Below are positions 34,029-42,760 of a stretch of 64,000 nucleotides of DNA, piece after piece. Positions within the stretch are counted from its first letter, which is position 1, and every line of letters begins with the position of its first letter. The translations under genes and the position numbers were made by a program. The notes below the pieces were generated by a model. The model was not told the DNA's origin. It ran no database searches and saw only the letters and a program-made list of their open reading frames with translations. Origin of the DNA: Brachybacterium sacelli (GTDB taxonomy: Bacteria; Actinomycetota; Actinomycetes; Actinomycetales; Dermabacteraceae); contig NZ_JAGIOD010000001.1 of the NCBI RefSeq assembly GCF_017876545.1, positions 1,116,001 to 1,180,000 of the forward strand, written 5' to 3'.

Positions 34029-35078
34029 TCAGATCCCGGTTCCGGTGGATTCGCGGACGACCAGCTCGAACGGGGCGAAGTGCTCGCCGTCGGGCGCGGC
34101 GGGGCCCGCGTCGTCCCCTGGCAGCACGCCACCGACCTGCGCCTCGAGCGCCTCGACCGCCGACCGGGCGACGGCCTCGCGGTCCGGGGCGATCGTGGTC
34201 AGCGACGGGGAGACGGAGCGGGCGTAGGGGATGTCGTCGAAGCCCATCACCGCGACGTCGCGGGGGACCGCGAGCCCACGGGCATGCAGGGCACGGATCG
34301 CCCCCATCGCGACCCAGTCGGTGACGGCGAACAGCGCGTCCGGCACCTCGTCGACCTCCGCCAGCATCCGGGCGGTGGCGCTCTCCCCGGCGTCGCCGGT
34401 GTTCGCGGTGATCGGGCGCGTCAGCTCGGGCAGCACCGGGAGCCCGGCCGCGCGGACCCCGTCGATCAGCCCCTGGGCGCGTCCCGGTTCCGCACCCGGG
34501 GACGGGGCACCGATCAGGGCGATGCGTCGGCGGCCGGTGGCGAGGAGGTGCTGGGCGGCGGCGAGGCCTGCGGCGTGGTTGTCGATCCCGACGTGGGGGA
34601 CGGGCCCGGGCACAGGGTGATCGCCGAGGACGACCAGCGGGGTGGGATCGGGGCGGGCAGCGATCTCCTCGGCCTCCAGCCACTGGGTGCTGAGGATCAT
34701 CCCGTCGAGGCGCTGCGGATGGTCGCCGAGCAGGGCACGGCGCTCGCCGTCGAGGTCGCCGCCCGTCTGGTGCATCAGCACGAACCATCCGTGCTCCCCG
34801 GCGGCCTCGACCACGCTCCCCGCCAGGGAGGCGAAGTAGGGCAGGTCCAGCCGGGGCACGGTCAGCGCGATCACGCCGGAGCGCCCCCGGGCGAGATTGC
34901 GGGCGGAGAGATTGGGCCGGTAGCGGACCTGGTCGACCGCGGCGAGCACCTTGGCGCGGGTCGCCTCGGACACCGGGGCGTATCCGCCCATGACATTCGA
35001 GACCGTCTTCATCGACACGCCGGCGACCGCGGCGACGTCGGTCAGGCGCGGCCGGGGAGAGCGTCGGTCCGTCGTCAT
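34029..35078 (-). CDS. LacI family regulator of the first sulfatase module
   Basis: 349 residues. N-terminal HTH PRLTDVAAVAGVSMKTVSNVMGGYAPVSEATRAKV and hinge YRPNLSARNLARGRSG, then a periplasmic-binding-type effector domain. It lies directly downstream of a binding protein and sulfatase gene on the same strand, but has its own promoter (TAAGCT 6 nt before the ATG). The likely target is the palindrome at 37995-38012 in front of the sulfatase gene (inference from position and the central CG typical of LacI sites). The inducer is presumably a sugar. Confidence 0.92.
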   Translation of the reverse strand: MTTDRRSPRPRLTDVAAVAGVSMKTVSNVMGGYAPVSEATRAKVLAAVDQVRYRPNLSARNLARGRSGVIALTVPRLDLPYFASLAGSVVEAAGEHGWFVLMHQTGGDLDGERRALLGDHPQRLDGMILSTQWLEAEEIAARPDPTPLVVLGDHPVPGPVPHVGIDNHAAGLAAAQHLLATGRRRIALIGAPSPGAEPGRAQGLIDGVRAAGLPVLPELTRPITANTGDAGESATARMLAEVDEVPDALFAVTDWVAMGAIRALHARGLAVPRDVAVMGFDDIPYARSVSPSLTTIAPDREAVARSAVEALEAQVGGVLPGDDAGPAAPDGEHFAPFELVVRESTGTGI

Positions 35079-35084
35079 CGCCCC

Positions 35085-35090
35085 AGCTTA
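35085..35090 (-). promoter_or_regulatory. -10 box of the LacI gene
   Basis: TAAGCT, 6 nt before the ATG at 35078; leaderless layout. Confidence 0.5.
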
Positions 35091-35132
35091 GAGCGGGCAG
35101 CGACGGACCATGGGCAGCGAGGTGGCCGGTGC

Positions 35133-36413
35133 TCAGCCGCTCAGTGCGCTCGCGGCGGTCTCGACGAACGAAGCCGCCGCGGCCGACGCGGTGGTCCTGC
35201 CGAAGGCGACGTCCTCGTTGAGCCGGCCGAACTCGGTGCCCTGCAGCGCGCCGTAACCCCGGGGCCACGGGCCCGGCGGGGCGCCCGTGGTCCCGGTGAC
35301 CTCCTCGACGTACGCCATCGCCTTCCCCGCGGCGGAATCGGCCGACTCCCCCAGCAGATCACGGGTGGTGGCCGAGGGCGGCACCCCGAGGCTCAGCCCG
35401 ATCGACGTGATCGCCGCGGGCTCGCTGACGAGGAAGTCGACCACGGCGGCGGCATCCTCGGGCCGTGCGCTGGTCGAGAGGATCGACCAGAAGTCGAGGG
35501 CCGTGACGAACTGGCCCGAGCGGTCCCCGGCCGTTGCCCCCGGGATGTCACCGACCTCGAGCGGGTGCTCCGGCATCACGGGCTGGAAGAACGTGACCTG
35601 CTGGACCCAGCCGAAGGTGACCGCGGCATTCAGCGTCGCGAACGGGGAGTTCTCGAAACCGGTGGCCTCGGCGGTGATCTCGGGCGGGGGAGCGGCACCC
35701 GCGTCGCGCAGGTCCTGCCACATCACCAGCCACTGCTCGATCACGTCGGTCCCGACGGCGAGGGACTGGCCGTCGAACAGCTCGGTGCCGTGCTGGCGGG
35801 CGAAGACCTCGAACAGCTGGAGGTCGGCGCCGGCATCGGCGGTGCCGTAGGTTCCCGGTCCGGCCTGCTCGGCGAGGGCCGTGGCGAACTCGGTGAACTC
35901 CTGCCAGCTCCATGCCCCGGGCAGCTCGAGCCCGTGCTCCTGGGCCAGGTGAGGATTGCGGAAGGTGGTCTGGGTGATCGAGGACTGGCCGATCCCGAAC
36001 CTCCCGTCGTCGGTGGTGCCGGCCGTCGCGGCGTCCTCGTCGAAACCCGAGATGTCGATCGCCTGGCCCGTGAGGTCGCTGAGGTCCAGCAGCGCACCGC
36101 GATCGGCGTACTCGGTCAGCCAGGTCATCGACATGCGCACCAGGTCGGGTCCCTGCCCACCGGCGACCTGGGTGGCGAGCTTGTCCCAGTAGTCGTCGAA
36201 GGCGGCCTTCTGAGGGGTGACCGGGACGTCGGGATGCTCCTGCTGGTACTTCTCGAGAGCGCCTCCCACGCCGTCATGGACGGGCTGGCCGCCGTACCAG
36301 GCGACGAGCAGGTCTGCCGAGGCGTTCCGCGCGCCGGGGCCGCAGGCCCCCAGGGGGAGGGCCGCGGCGGCGCCGCCGGCGGCCAGGAGGGATCGTCGGG
36401 TGAAGCGGGTCAT
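35133..36413 (-). CDS. Carbohydrate ABC transporter substrate-binding lipoprotein, no permease nearby
   Basis: 426 residues. Twin-Arg signal (TRRSLLAAGGAAAALPLGAC) with a lipobox at Cys24. Family 1 binding fold: LLVAWYGGQPVHDGVGGALEKYQQEHP, DDYWDKLATQVAGGQGPDLVRMS, SWQEFTEFATALAEQ. It is 43 nt downstream of the sulfatase gene in the same operon. No permease or ATPase gene is adjacent; the permeases at 40.7-42.7 kb lie 4 kb away in another operon and may or may not work with it. Confidence 0.9.
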   Translation of the reverse strand: MTRFTRRSLLAAGGAAAALPLGACGPGARNASADLLVAWYGGQPVHDGVGGALEKYQQEHPDVPVTPQKAAFDDYWDKLATQVAGGQGPDLVRMSMTWLTEYADRGALLDLSDLTGQAIDISGFDEDAATAGTTDDGRFGIGQSSITQTTFRNPHLAQEHGLELPGAWSWQEFTEFATALAEQAGPGTYGTADAGADLQLFEVFARQHGTELFDGQSLAVGTDVIEQWLVMWQDLRDAGAAPPPEITAEATGFENSPFATLNAAVTFGWVQQVTFFQPVMPEHPLEVGDIPGATAGDRSGQFVTALDFWSILSTSARPEDAAAVVDFLVSEPAAITSIGLSLGVPPSATTRDLLGESADSAAGKAMAYVEEVTGTTGAPPGPWPRGYGALQGTEFGRLNEDVAFGRTTASAAAASFVETAASALSG

Positions 36414-36456
36414 GGCAGGACCTCCCGGGCTTCGGACGGAGCGACGCGGACCCGGG

Positions 36457-37938
36457 TCAGGCCCAGCGCCAGTTGTGGGGACGGGTGCGCGGTGTGTAGG
36501 CGCCGGTGGGCAGGTCGTCGGCCGCTCGCATCATCCAGCGCACCAGGTCACGGTGCAGTTCCGCGCGGACCTGCTGATGGCCGGGGTCGGCGGCGAGGTC
36601 GTGGATCTCGAAGGGATCGGCTTCCAGGTCATGGAGCGTGTCGTGGCCGCGGTCGTCGACCACGAGCTTGTGGCGTCCGCGCACGAGCATGCGCATCTCC
36701 CCTCCCAGGGTCACCGAGTTCAGCTCGTCGAAGGAGGCGCCCTCGTAGGGGAAATGCAGGGGAGGCCGGTCGGTCTCGGTGTAGGACACGCCCCCGTATC
36801 CGAGCTCGCCCAGGATCGAGCCGAACTCCGCGGCCGGGGCGTCCTCGCCGCGCAGCAGCGGGTCCAGGGAGCGGCCCTGGACCCCGGCGGGGATCTGCCC
36901 GGTCAGGCGCTCGGCCAGGGTGGGCAGGACGTCGATGATCGAAACGGGCTCGTCGCGCACCTGCGACGCGATCCCGGGACCGGCGAAGCCCAGCGGGATG
37001 CGCATCAGCACGTCGGGCATCGCCGCCCCCTTGCGCTGCAGTCCGTACTCGCCGGTGAAGTCGCCGTGGTCGGACAGCACCACCACGAGGGTCTCCCGGC
37101 CGCCGGCGGCGACGGCGTCGAGCAGACGGCCGATCTGGTCGTCGATCAGCCGCAGCATGCCCAGGTAGTTCGCGCGATAGCGCCGCCAGTCGCGGTCGGA
37201 GCCGGGGCGCTTGTCCTCGAGCAGCCGGTGCAGCCAGCGGAAGCGCCAGTCCATGCCGTCCAGCACGCTCGCGTCGGTCGCGCGCTCGGGGACCTCGTCC
37301 TCGAACATGCTGAAGTACGGCTCGGGCGCCTGGTACGGGTTGTGGGGCTCGGGGAAGGAGACCCACAGGAAGCGCGGGTGGTCCCTCGGGGCTGCCTCGA
37401 GCGCGTCCAGGGCCCCGTCGACGATGCGGGTGGGGAACTGGTCCGCCAGCGGGAAGGGGGTCGGGGTGTTCGCGACGCCGTGGTCGAGGTCGCGCTGCCA
37501 GCTCTCGAAGCCCGCATGATCCTCGTCGTCGCCGGCCGAAGGCCCCGAGCGCGTCGGGTCCGGTCCGCTGTCGTGGAAGTACGGGCCGGTGTAGGTGTCG
37601 AAGTCCTGCGGGCCGGGGTGCATGTGCGGCTTCCCGCTGAAGTGCAGGGAGTACCCGGCCCCGCGCAGCACCTCCAGCAGGTCGGTCCCGTAGTGCGCGT
37701 GGGCGGCGGTGCTGTTCTGTCGCACCCGGTGCGCGGTGGGGAAGCGGCCGGTCAGCAGGCTGGTCCGGGCCGGTACGCACACGGGGGAGGTGGTGTAGGC
37801 CCGCTCGAAACGGGTGCCCGCGGCGAGCAGGGCGTCGGTGCGGGGCATGGTGTCGGGACCGCCCTGGGCGGCCGTGCAGCCGACGCGCTGCTGGTCGGTC
37901 ATCAGCACGATGACGTCCGGGGCGGGGGTCTCCGGCAT
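36457..37938 (-). CDS. Cytoplasmic formylglycine-dependent sulfatase (S1 family)
   Basis: 493 residues. No signal peptide: the protein begins MPETPAPDVIVLMTDQQR. The CVPAR of SPVCVPARTSLLTGR (Cys54) is the CxPxR formylglycine motif; metal-ligand blocks are LMTDQQ and VVLSDHGDFTGEYGL; FSGKPHMHP provides Lys/His. Family members hydrolyse sulfate esters of sugars; the mature enzyme needs a formylglycine-generating enzyme, not in this window. First gene of the operon, with the binding protein downstream and a LacI-type palindrome at its promoter. ATG at 37938; upstream frame to 38091 is unsupported. Confidence 0.92.
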   Translation of the reverse strand: MPETPAPDVIVLMTDQQRVGCTAAQGGPDTMPRTDALLAAGTRFERAYTTSPVCVPARTSLLTGRFPTAHRVRQNSTAAHAHYGTDLLEVLRGAGYSLHFSGKPHMHPGPQDFDTYTGPYFHDSGPDPTRSGPSAGDDEDHAGFESWQRDLDHGVANTPTPFPLADQFPTRIVDGALDALEAAPRDHPRFLWVSFPEPHNPYQAPEPYFSMFEDEVPERATDASVLDGMDWRFRWLHRLLEDKRPGSDRDWRRYRANYLGMLRLIDDQIGRLLDAVAAGGRETLVVVLSDHGDFTGEYGLQRKGAAMPDVLMRIPLGFAGPGIASQVRDEPVSIIDVLPTLAERLTGQIPAGVQGRSLDPLLRGEDAPAAEFGSILGELGYGGVSYTETDRPPLHFPYEGASFDELNSVTLGGEMRMLVRGRHKLVVDDRGHDTLHDLEADPFEIHDLAADPGHQQVRAELHRDLVRWMMRAADDLPTGAYTPRTRPHNWRWA

Positions 37939-37994
37939 GCACTGCCTCCTCGTCGCGACGGGCCGGTCCTGGCGGATCCGATGCCGTCCGCCGA

Positions 37995-38012
37995 CTCTAC
38001 AGCGCTGTAGAG
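37995..38012. promoter_or_regulatory. 18-bp perfect palindrome, probable LacI-type operator
   Basis: CTCTACAGCGCTGTAGAG, self-complementary with central CG as in LacI/GalR sites. It lies 57 bp upstream of the sulfatase start and overlaps TAGAGT, a possible -10 on the minus strand (TTGACC at 38021-38026 is a plausible -35). The likely binder is the LacI protein at 34029-35078. Confidence 0.6.
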
Positions 38013-38016
38013 CGGT

Positions 38017-38030
38017 GAGGTCAAGACCTC
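38017..38030. promoter_or_regulatory. GAGGTC-AA-GACCTC inverted repeat beside the operator
   Basis: A 14-bp inverted repeat that contains the possible -35 of the sulfatase operon. A second regulator site is possible; 6-bp arms of this GC content can also occur by chance. Confidence 0.3.
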
Positions 38031-38101
38031 CCGCGGTTGGTCCCCAGGACGGGCGGGGCGCCGAGGCGGTCGCTCTCAGGCCGGCCCCCATGCGGCGGAC
38101 C

Positions 38102-38107
38102 TACAGT
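38102..38107 (+). promoter_or_regulatory. Possible -10 box for the leader ORF and membrane protein gene
   Basis: TACAGT, 9 nt before the ATG at 38117. Confidence 0.35.
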
Positions 38108-38116
38108 GGTCGGGCC

Positions 38117-38269
38117 ATGTCTCGACTCCTCGCGCTCCCCACCGACCGGCCCGTGCCGGTAGCTCCTCGGCCGCTCCATGCCCCCTGCTCGCTGACGACG
38201 CGGTGCCGCCCCGGCCCCGCCGGCCGTGCGACCGCGGGCCGCCACGAGGGTGCGGAGGGCACCGCATGA
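38117..38269 (+). CDS. 50-residue leader ORF coupled to the following membrane protein
   Basis: ATG at 38117, stop TGA at 38267-38269, overlapping the ATG of the next gene at 38266 (ATGA). The peptide is Arg/Pro/Ala-rich with no family. It would be translated from the nearest visible promoter and its stop would place ribosomes on the next start, so it may act as a translational-coupling leader. Alternatively the region is untranslated and the overlap is chance. Confidence 0.4.
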   Translation: MSRLLALPTDRPVPVAPRPLHAPCSLTTRCRPGPAGRATAGRHEGAEGTA

Positions 38270-39333
38270 GCGCCGCCCCGGCGGGCCGGCTCACCCCGTA
38301 CCACCGCCTGGCCACGCTGCGTCCTGCCTGGTCGGGCCGCGCCAAACCCCTGCTGACGGTGGCCGCTGCCTTCGTCGCGTATGTCGTGCTGGCCTCCGTG
38401 CTGCTGGTGCTCACGATCCTCGTGCTCGCCGTCGCTCCCGGGGTGAACGTCGCGATCGGTGTCACCAGCGGGGACCCCACCAGTCCGCTCGACGTGGGCC
38501 TCGCGCTGGCCATGGGAGCGATGTGGCTGCCCGCCGGGATGGTCGGGGTGCGCGTCGGCGGGTGGCGTCCGCTCGGCCTGAGCTGGTCGGTCGCGGCGCG
38601 CTTCCGCCGTGAGCTGCTGAGCCGAACGGGTGCCTGGGCGGCGGCCGGCGCGCTGCTCGTGGTCGCGGTCGCTGCACTCGCGGGAATGCTCGCGGGATCC
38701 GGAGATGCCGTCGATGCCGGAACCGGTGGCACGGCCCCCGCCGGCGCCTCGGCCCTCCAGCTCGTGCTGCTGGTAGTGATCGTGCTGGTCCTGGCGCCGC
38801 TCCAGGCGATCGGCCTCGAGCTGACGCTGCGCGGCGTGCTCCTCCAGGCCGTCGGCACCTGGGTGCGCAGCCCGGTCGTCCCGATCCTCGTGGTCACCGC
38901 GGTCGTGCTCATCGGCCGCGAGCTCACCGGCGCCGTGGTGATCCCGACGCTGGCCCTGGCGTTCGCCGCGGCGGTGCTCGCGTGGAAGACCGGTGGCCTC
39001 GAGCTGCCGATCGCGCTCACGCTCACCCTCACCACGGTGTCGCTCCTCGTCTCCGCCCTCGGTGCGGGCACGGGCGCCGGCATGGGGGCCTCCGCCCTGA
39101 GCGCCGCCACCGCCGCCCCGGGCACCTCCGCCGCGGCGCTCGCGGCGCACGAGGCCGGCGGCCCGTTCCAGGGCGCCGATGCCGCTCTCGCCGGCGGCGT
39201 GGCCGCCGCGGTCGCCCTCGTGGCGCTCACCGTCGTGATCGTGGTCGTGGTGAGCAGGCGCGAGAGGATCGGAGTGCTCGAACCCGTCGGTCGCCCCGCC
39301 TCCGACCCCGCCCCGGAGCCCATTGCCTTCTGA
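38266..39333 (+). CDS. Polytopic membrane protein, degenerate CPBP/Abi-like
   Basis: 355 residues, eight or so membrane segments. The layout resembles CPBP (CAAX-prenyl protease-like) proteins: a segment ending in GLELTLRGVLLQAVGTW is in the place of the EExxxRG motif, but the first Glu is Leu; later IGRELTGAVVIPTLALAFAAAVLAWKTGGL replaces the His motif, with no conserved His. It is therefore unlikely to be an active protease if it belongs to that family. C-terminal half Ala/Gly-rich with a final membrane segment and short tail. It is convergent with the LacI gene. Confidence 0.6.
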   Translation: MSAAPAGRLTPYHRLATLRPAWSGRAKPLLTVAAAFVAYVVLASVLLVLTILVLAVAPGVNVAIGVTSGDPTSPLDVGLALAMGAMWLPAGMVGVRVGGWRPLGLSWSVAARFRRELLSRTGAWAAAGALLVVAVAALAGMLAGSGDAVDAGTGGTAPAGASALQLVLLVVIVLVLAPLQAIGLELTLRGVLLQAVGTWVRSPVVPILVVTAVVLIGRELTGAVVIPTLALAFAAAVLAWKTGGLELPIALTLTLTTVSLLVSALGAGTGAGMGASALSAATAAPGTSAAALAAHEAGGPFQGADAALAGGVAAAVALVALTVVIVVVVSRRERIGVLEPVGRPASDPAPEPIAF

Positions 39334-39397
39334 GCCGTCCGGGCGGCGCGCAGGGGGGGATTCCGTGGGGCGTCGTCGCGGCGGCCCGCGACCGCTG

Positions 39398-40408
39398 TCA
39401 GTCCGGGGCGGGCCCGGTCGACCCTCGCCAGATCACCGTCGACAGGGCTTCCTCCTCGGGGAGCGGCTGCTCGCGGAGGGCCGCGATGAGGCGGCTCATG
39501 GCGTTGCGACCCAGCTGACGCCGGTCGTCCTTGACGGTCGTGAGCGTGGGCCACAGGTGAGCGCCGAGGAACTGGTTGTCCCAGCCGGTCACGCTGAGGT
39601 CCTCCGGAACGCTCCATCCGCGTTCGCGGGCGCCGTTGATCACCCCGGCGGCGATCGTGTCGCTCCCGGCGATCACCGCGGTGGGGCGGTCCTGCTCCGC
39701 CAGGGACATGATCGCCTCCTGCCCCGATCTCGCGGACCAGATGCCCGTGTGCACCCGCGGTGGCCCGACGTGCAGCCGGTCGACGGACCCGAGGAACACC
39801 TCACGGCGATTGCGGGCCGAGGCGTAGGTCAGATCGCCGGTCACATGGAGGAACCGTCGGTGTCCCAGGCGGTGGAGACCGTCCATCAGCTCGGCGATCG
39901 GAGCGCCGTCCGCCATGGCGCCCATGCTGCGGGTGTTCTCGTCGTAGTCCGCCGAGGCGACGATCGCCGCGCGGCCCGGGTAGCTGTGCTCGGTCTCCGG
40001 AGGCAGGGGTGCGAGCGCGAGGACTCCGTCCACCTGTCCGGAGTCGGCGATCTGCAGGACACGTTCGAAGGCCGCATGCGCGTCGCCCTCCACGCTCAGC
40101 ACCTCGAGGGCGTACCCCTCGGCGGTGGCGATGTCGATGGCACCGCTCAGCGCGGGCGCCTGGAAGCCGCTGACCGCGGGCAGCAGCACCCCGATGCGCT
40201 GGGTGCGACGCGTGCGCATGGTCCGCGCCGACAGGTTGGGCCGGTACCCGAGCTCCGCGATGGCCAGGCGCACCTTCTCCTGGGTCTGGGGTTTCATCCC
40301 CGTGTCCGCGCGAAGGTACCGCGAGACCGTCTGGTGGGAGACTCCGGCTGCCGCCGCGACCTGCCAGATCGTCGCCCGCGAGGTGCTTTTCGTCGAGTCT
40401 CGCTGCAT
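39398..40408 (-). CDS. LacI family regulator of the second sulfatase module
   Basis: 336 residues. HTH SRATIWQVAAAAGVSHQTVSRYLRADTGMKPQTQEKV, hinge YRPNLSARTMRTRRTQRIGVLLP and the sugar-binding-type domain (VSVTGWDNQFLGAHLWPTLTTV-like effector end). Transcribed away from the permease operon whose promoter carries AGTGATCGATCACT at 40592-40605. Start ATG at 40408 has GAGGGG 8 nt upstream; the frame extends to 40573 without support. Presumed repressor of the adjacent transport operon. Confidence 0.92.
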   Translation of the reverse strand: MQRDSTKSTSRATIWQVAAAAGVSHQTVSRYLRADTGMKPQTQEKVRLAIAELGYRPNLSARTMRTRRTQRIGVLLPAVSGFQAPALSGAIDIATAEGYALEVLSVEGDAHAAFERVLQIADSGQVDGVLALAPLPPETEHSYPGRAAIVASADYDENTRSMGAMADGAPIAELMDGLHRLGHRRFLHVTGDLTYASARNRREVFLGSVDRLHVGPPRVHTGIWSARSGQEAIMSLAEQDRPTAVIAGSDTIAAGVINGARERGWSVPEDLSVTGWDNQFLGAHLWPTLTTVKDDRRQLGRNAMSRLIAALREQPLPEEEALSTVIWRGSTGPAPD

Positions 40409-40551
40409 CTGGTCGCCCCTCGGGTCGGATCGTGGTCGTGAGTGCTGCGGCAGATCCTCCATGATTCCCAGTATTCCTGGCCCGAACCTTGCGGGTGCCT
40501 GGGACGGGGGCTTCGCACAGGGGCCGAGGGGCGAGCGATCGGGCCAGGGGG

Positions 40552-40579
40552 TTGCGCGCTCGACCCACTGCATCTAACG
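40552..40579 (+). promoter_or_regulatory. Promoter of the sulfated-sugar transport operon
   Basis: TTGCGC at 40552-40557 and TAACGT at 40574-40579 with 16 nt between; transcription would start near 40586. The 309-bp gap 40409-40717 contains this promoter and an operator; nothing else was seen in it. Confidence 0.4.
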
Positions 40580-40591
40580 TGAGAATCCCAG

Positions 40592-40605
40592 AGTGATCGA
40601 TCACT
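40592..40605. promoter_or_regulatory. 14-bp perfect palindrome, probable LacI-type operator
   Basis: AGTGATCGATCACT, central CG, just downstream of the predicted start of transcription and upstream of the first permease gene. The likely binder is the LacI protein at 39398-40408. Confidence 0.6.
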
Positions 40606-40717
40606 ATGCGATGGAGCAGATTGTGGGCCGATGGCAGTGCGGGCGTTCCCAGCAACCTCGGGAAAGCGCATACAGATTCTCAGCAGGATCCCGACTCCTC
40701 ACGAAGGGGGCGCCGCG

Positions 40718-41719
40718 ATGACAGCAGACGTCGAGAACTCCTCCCCGCCCCGGAAGGAGAAGGAGTCCCGCAGGGCGCGCGGCTCCCGAGCCGGAAGGCC
40801 GCGAGCGCAGATGCGGTGGTGGCGACGGATGTGGCGCGACCGCACCGTGCTGCTGCTGGCACTGCCCGGCATGGCGGTGATCATCGTCTTCCAGTATCTG
40901 GCGCTGGGCGGCAACGTGATCGCCTTCCAGGACTTCCAGCCGTACCTGGGGATCTCCGAGAGCCTCTGGGTCGGTTTCGAGAACTTCCAGATCCTGGTCA
41001 ACGGAGACCCCGAGTTCCTGAACGCGCTGCGCAACACGCTGATCATCACTGCGCTGCAGACGGTCATCGTCTTCCCGGCGCCGATCATCCTGGCGCTCAT
41101 CCTGCACAGCCTGGTCTCCAACAAGGTTCGTCAGCTGGTCCAGTCCGTGCTGTACCTGCCCCACTTCCTGTCCTGGGTGATCGTCGTGGCGGTCTTCCAG
41201 CAGATGCTCGGCGGTGCCGGGCTGCTCAACAACTTCCTGCGCGCCAACGGGTGGGAGCCCATCGACATCATCGGCAATGCCGACGTCTTCTACGCGCTCA
41301 TCACCTCCCAGGTGATCTGGAAGGACACGGGGTGGGCGACGATCCTCTTCCTCGCCGTCCTCGCGGGGATCGACAAATCGCTCTACGAAGCCGCGGCCGT
41401 GGACGGTGCGACCCGCTGGCACCAGACGTGGCACGTGACGCTCCCGGGCATGCGGCCGATCATCATCATGCTCTTCATCCTGAAGCTCGGTGACTCCCTC
41501 TCCGTCGGCTTCGAGCAGCTGATCCTGCAGCAGGACGCGGTCGGGGCGGGCGTCGCCCAAGTGCTCGACACCTACGTCTACAACAACGGCGTGGTCGGCG
41601 GCTACTGGGGCGTCTCCGCCGCGGTCGGGCTGGTCAAGGGCGTCGTCGGGCTGATCCTCGTGCTGATGGCCAACAAGATCGCGCACGCGTTCGGTGAGGA
41701 AGGGGTGTACAAGGCATGA
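40718..41719 (+). CDS. Carbohydrate ABC permease, LplB type
   Basis: 333 residues. Six membrane segments after a basic cytoplasmic N-terminus (about 60 residues). EAAAVDGATRWHQTWHVTLPGMRP is the EAA loop. This LplB/YtcP-type pair is associated with large binding proteins for oligosaccharides. ATG at 40718 with GAAGGGGG upstream. Its stop overlaps the next start by 4 nt. No ATPase gene is present, as usual for systems sharing MsmK-type ATPases. Confidence 0.93.
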   Translation: MTADVENSSPPRKEKESRRARGSRAGRPRAQMRWWRRMWRDRTVLLLALPGMAVIIVFQYLALGGNVIAFQDFQPYLGISESLWVGFENFQILVNGDPEFLNALRNTLIITALQTVIVFPAPIILALILHSLVSNKVRQLVQSVLYLPHFLSWVIVVAVFQQMLGGAGLLNNFLRANGWEPIDIIGNADVFYALITSQVIWKDTGWATILFLAVLAGIDKSLYEAAAVDGATRWHQTWHVTLPGMRPIIIMLFILKLGDSLSVGFEQLILQQDAVGAGVAQVLDTYVYNNGVVGGYWGVSAAVGLVKGVVGLILVLMANKIAHAFGEEGVYKA

Positions 41720-42678
41720 CCGCGACCAAGACATCGACGGATGCGCGCGGGACCGACAAGGGCCGCCGCGGCACCTCCCGGCGCAAGAAGCCCCGGATGA
41801 TCGACGGCATCGCGACACCGGGCCCCACCGAGTCGGTGATCAAGGGCGTCATCCTCACGATCGCCTGCGCCGCGGTGATCCTGCCCTTCGTGGGCGTCTT
41901 CTCCACGAGCATCGCCACGCCGGACCAGGTCACCAGGGCCGGCGGGTTCGTCCTGTTCCCCACCGGCATCGACTTCACCGCATACCAGATGATCTTCTCC
42001 GGCGGCGTGGTCACCCGTGCTCTCGGCGTCAGCCTGCTGGTCACCGTGGTCGGGACGTCCTTGAGCCTGTTCCTGACGGCGACCCTGGGCTGGGCGCTGA
42101 GCCGCAAGGGAGCCTTCGGGAACCGGCCGCTGCTGCTGCTGGTCCTGATCAGCTTGCTGTTCGGCCCCGGCATCATCCCCAGCTACCTGGTCGTCGAGCG
42201 GCTCGGACTGCTCGACAGCCTGTGGGCGCTGATCATCCCGACCTCCGTATCGGCTTTCAACGTGGTGGTGGTGCGGGCCTTCTTCGTGCAGCTTCCGCAG
42301 GAGATCCTCGACTCGGCCAAGGTCGACGGTGCCGGCGAGCTCCAGCTCTTCCTGCGCATCGGGCTGCCTCTGTCCAAACCGGTCTTCGCGGTCGTGGGCC
42401 TGTTCTACGGCGTGGGCTACTGGAACGCCTTCTTCAACGCGCTGCTCTATCTGAGCGACGCGAGCAAGTGGCCCCTGCAGATGGTGCTGCGCACGTACGT
42501 GGTGCAGGGCACGCAGCTCGGTGGTCAGGACCTCGGCATCGACACGTCGTCCCTGCCCCCGCAGACCTCCTTGCAGATGGCCATTCTCGTCATCTCCGTC
42601 GTCCCCGTGCTGATCGTCTACCCGTTCCTGCAGCGACATTTCGCCAAGGGAATGCTCACCGGTGCCGTCAAGGGCTGA
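41716..42678 (+). CDS. Carbohydrate ABC permease, LplC/YtcP type
   Basis: 320 residues, six membrane segments. ILDSAKVDGAGELQLFLRIGLPLSKP is the EAA loop; the C-terminus reads FLQRHFAKGMLTGAVKG, the typical end of this family. The start overlaps the first permease stop by 4 nt (ATGA), so the two are made together. Confidence 0.94.
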   Translation: MTATKTSTDARGTDKGRRGTSRRKKPRMIDGIATPGPTESVIKGVILTIACAAVILPFVGVFSTSIATPDQVTRAGGFVLFPTGIDFTAYQMIFSGGVVTRALGVSLLVTVVGTSLSLFLTATLGWALSRKGAFGNRPLLLLVLISLLFGPGIIPSYLVVERLGLLDSLWALIIPTSVSAFNVVVVRAFFVQLPQEILDSAKVDGAGELQLFLRIGLPLSKPVFAVVGLFYGVGYWNAFFNALLYLSDASKWPLQMVLRTYVVQGTQLGGQDLGIDTSSLPPQTSLQMAILVISVVPVLIVYPFLQRHFAKGMLTGAVKG

Positions 42679-42760
42679 CGCCGCCACCCGTCACGGATCA
42701 CGGCACCCACGCCGACGATCCCTGTTCACCTACTCGACGACGAGCGAAGGAGCAGTTCTC

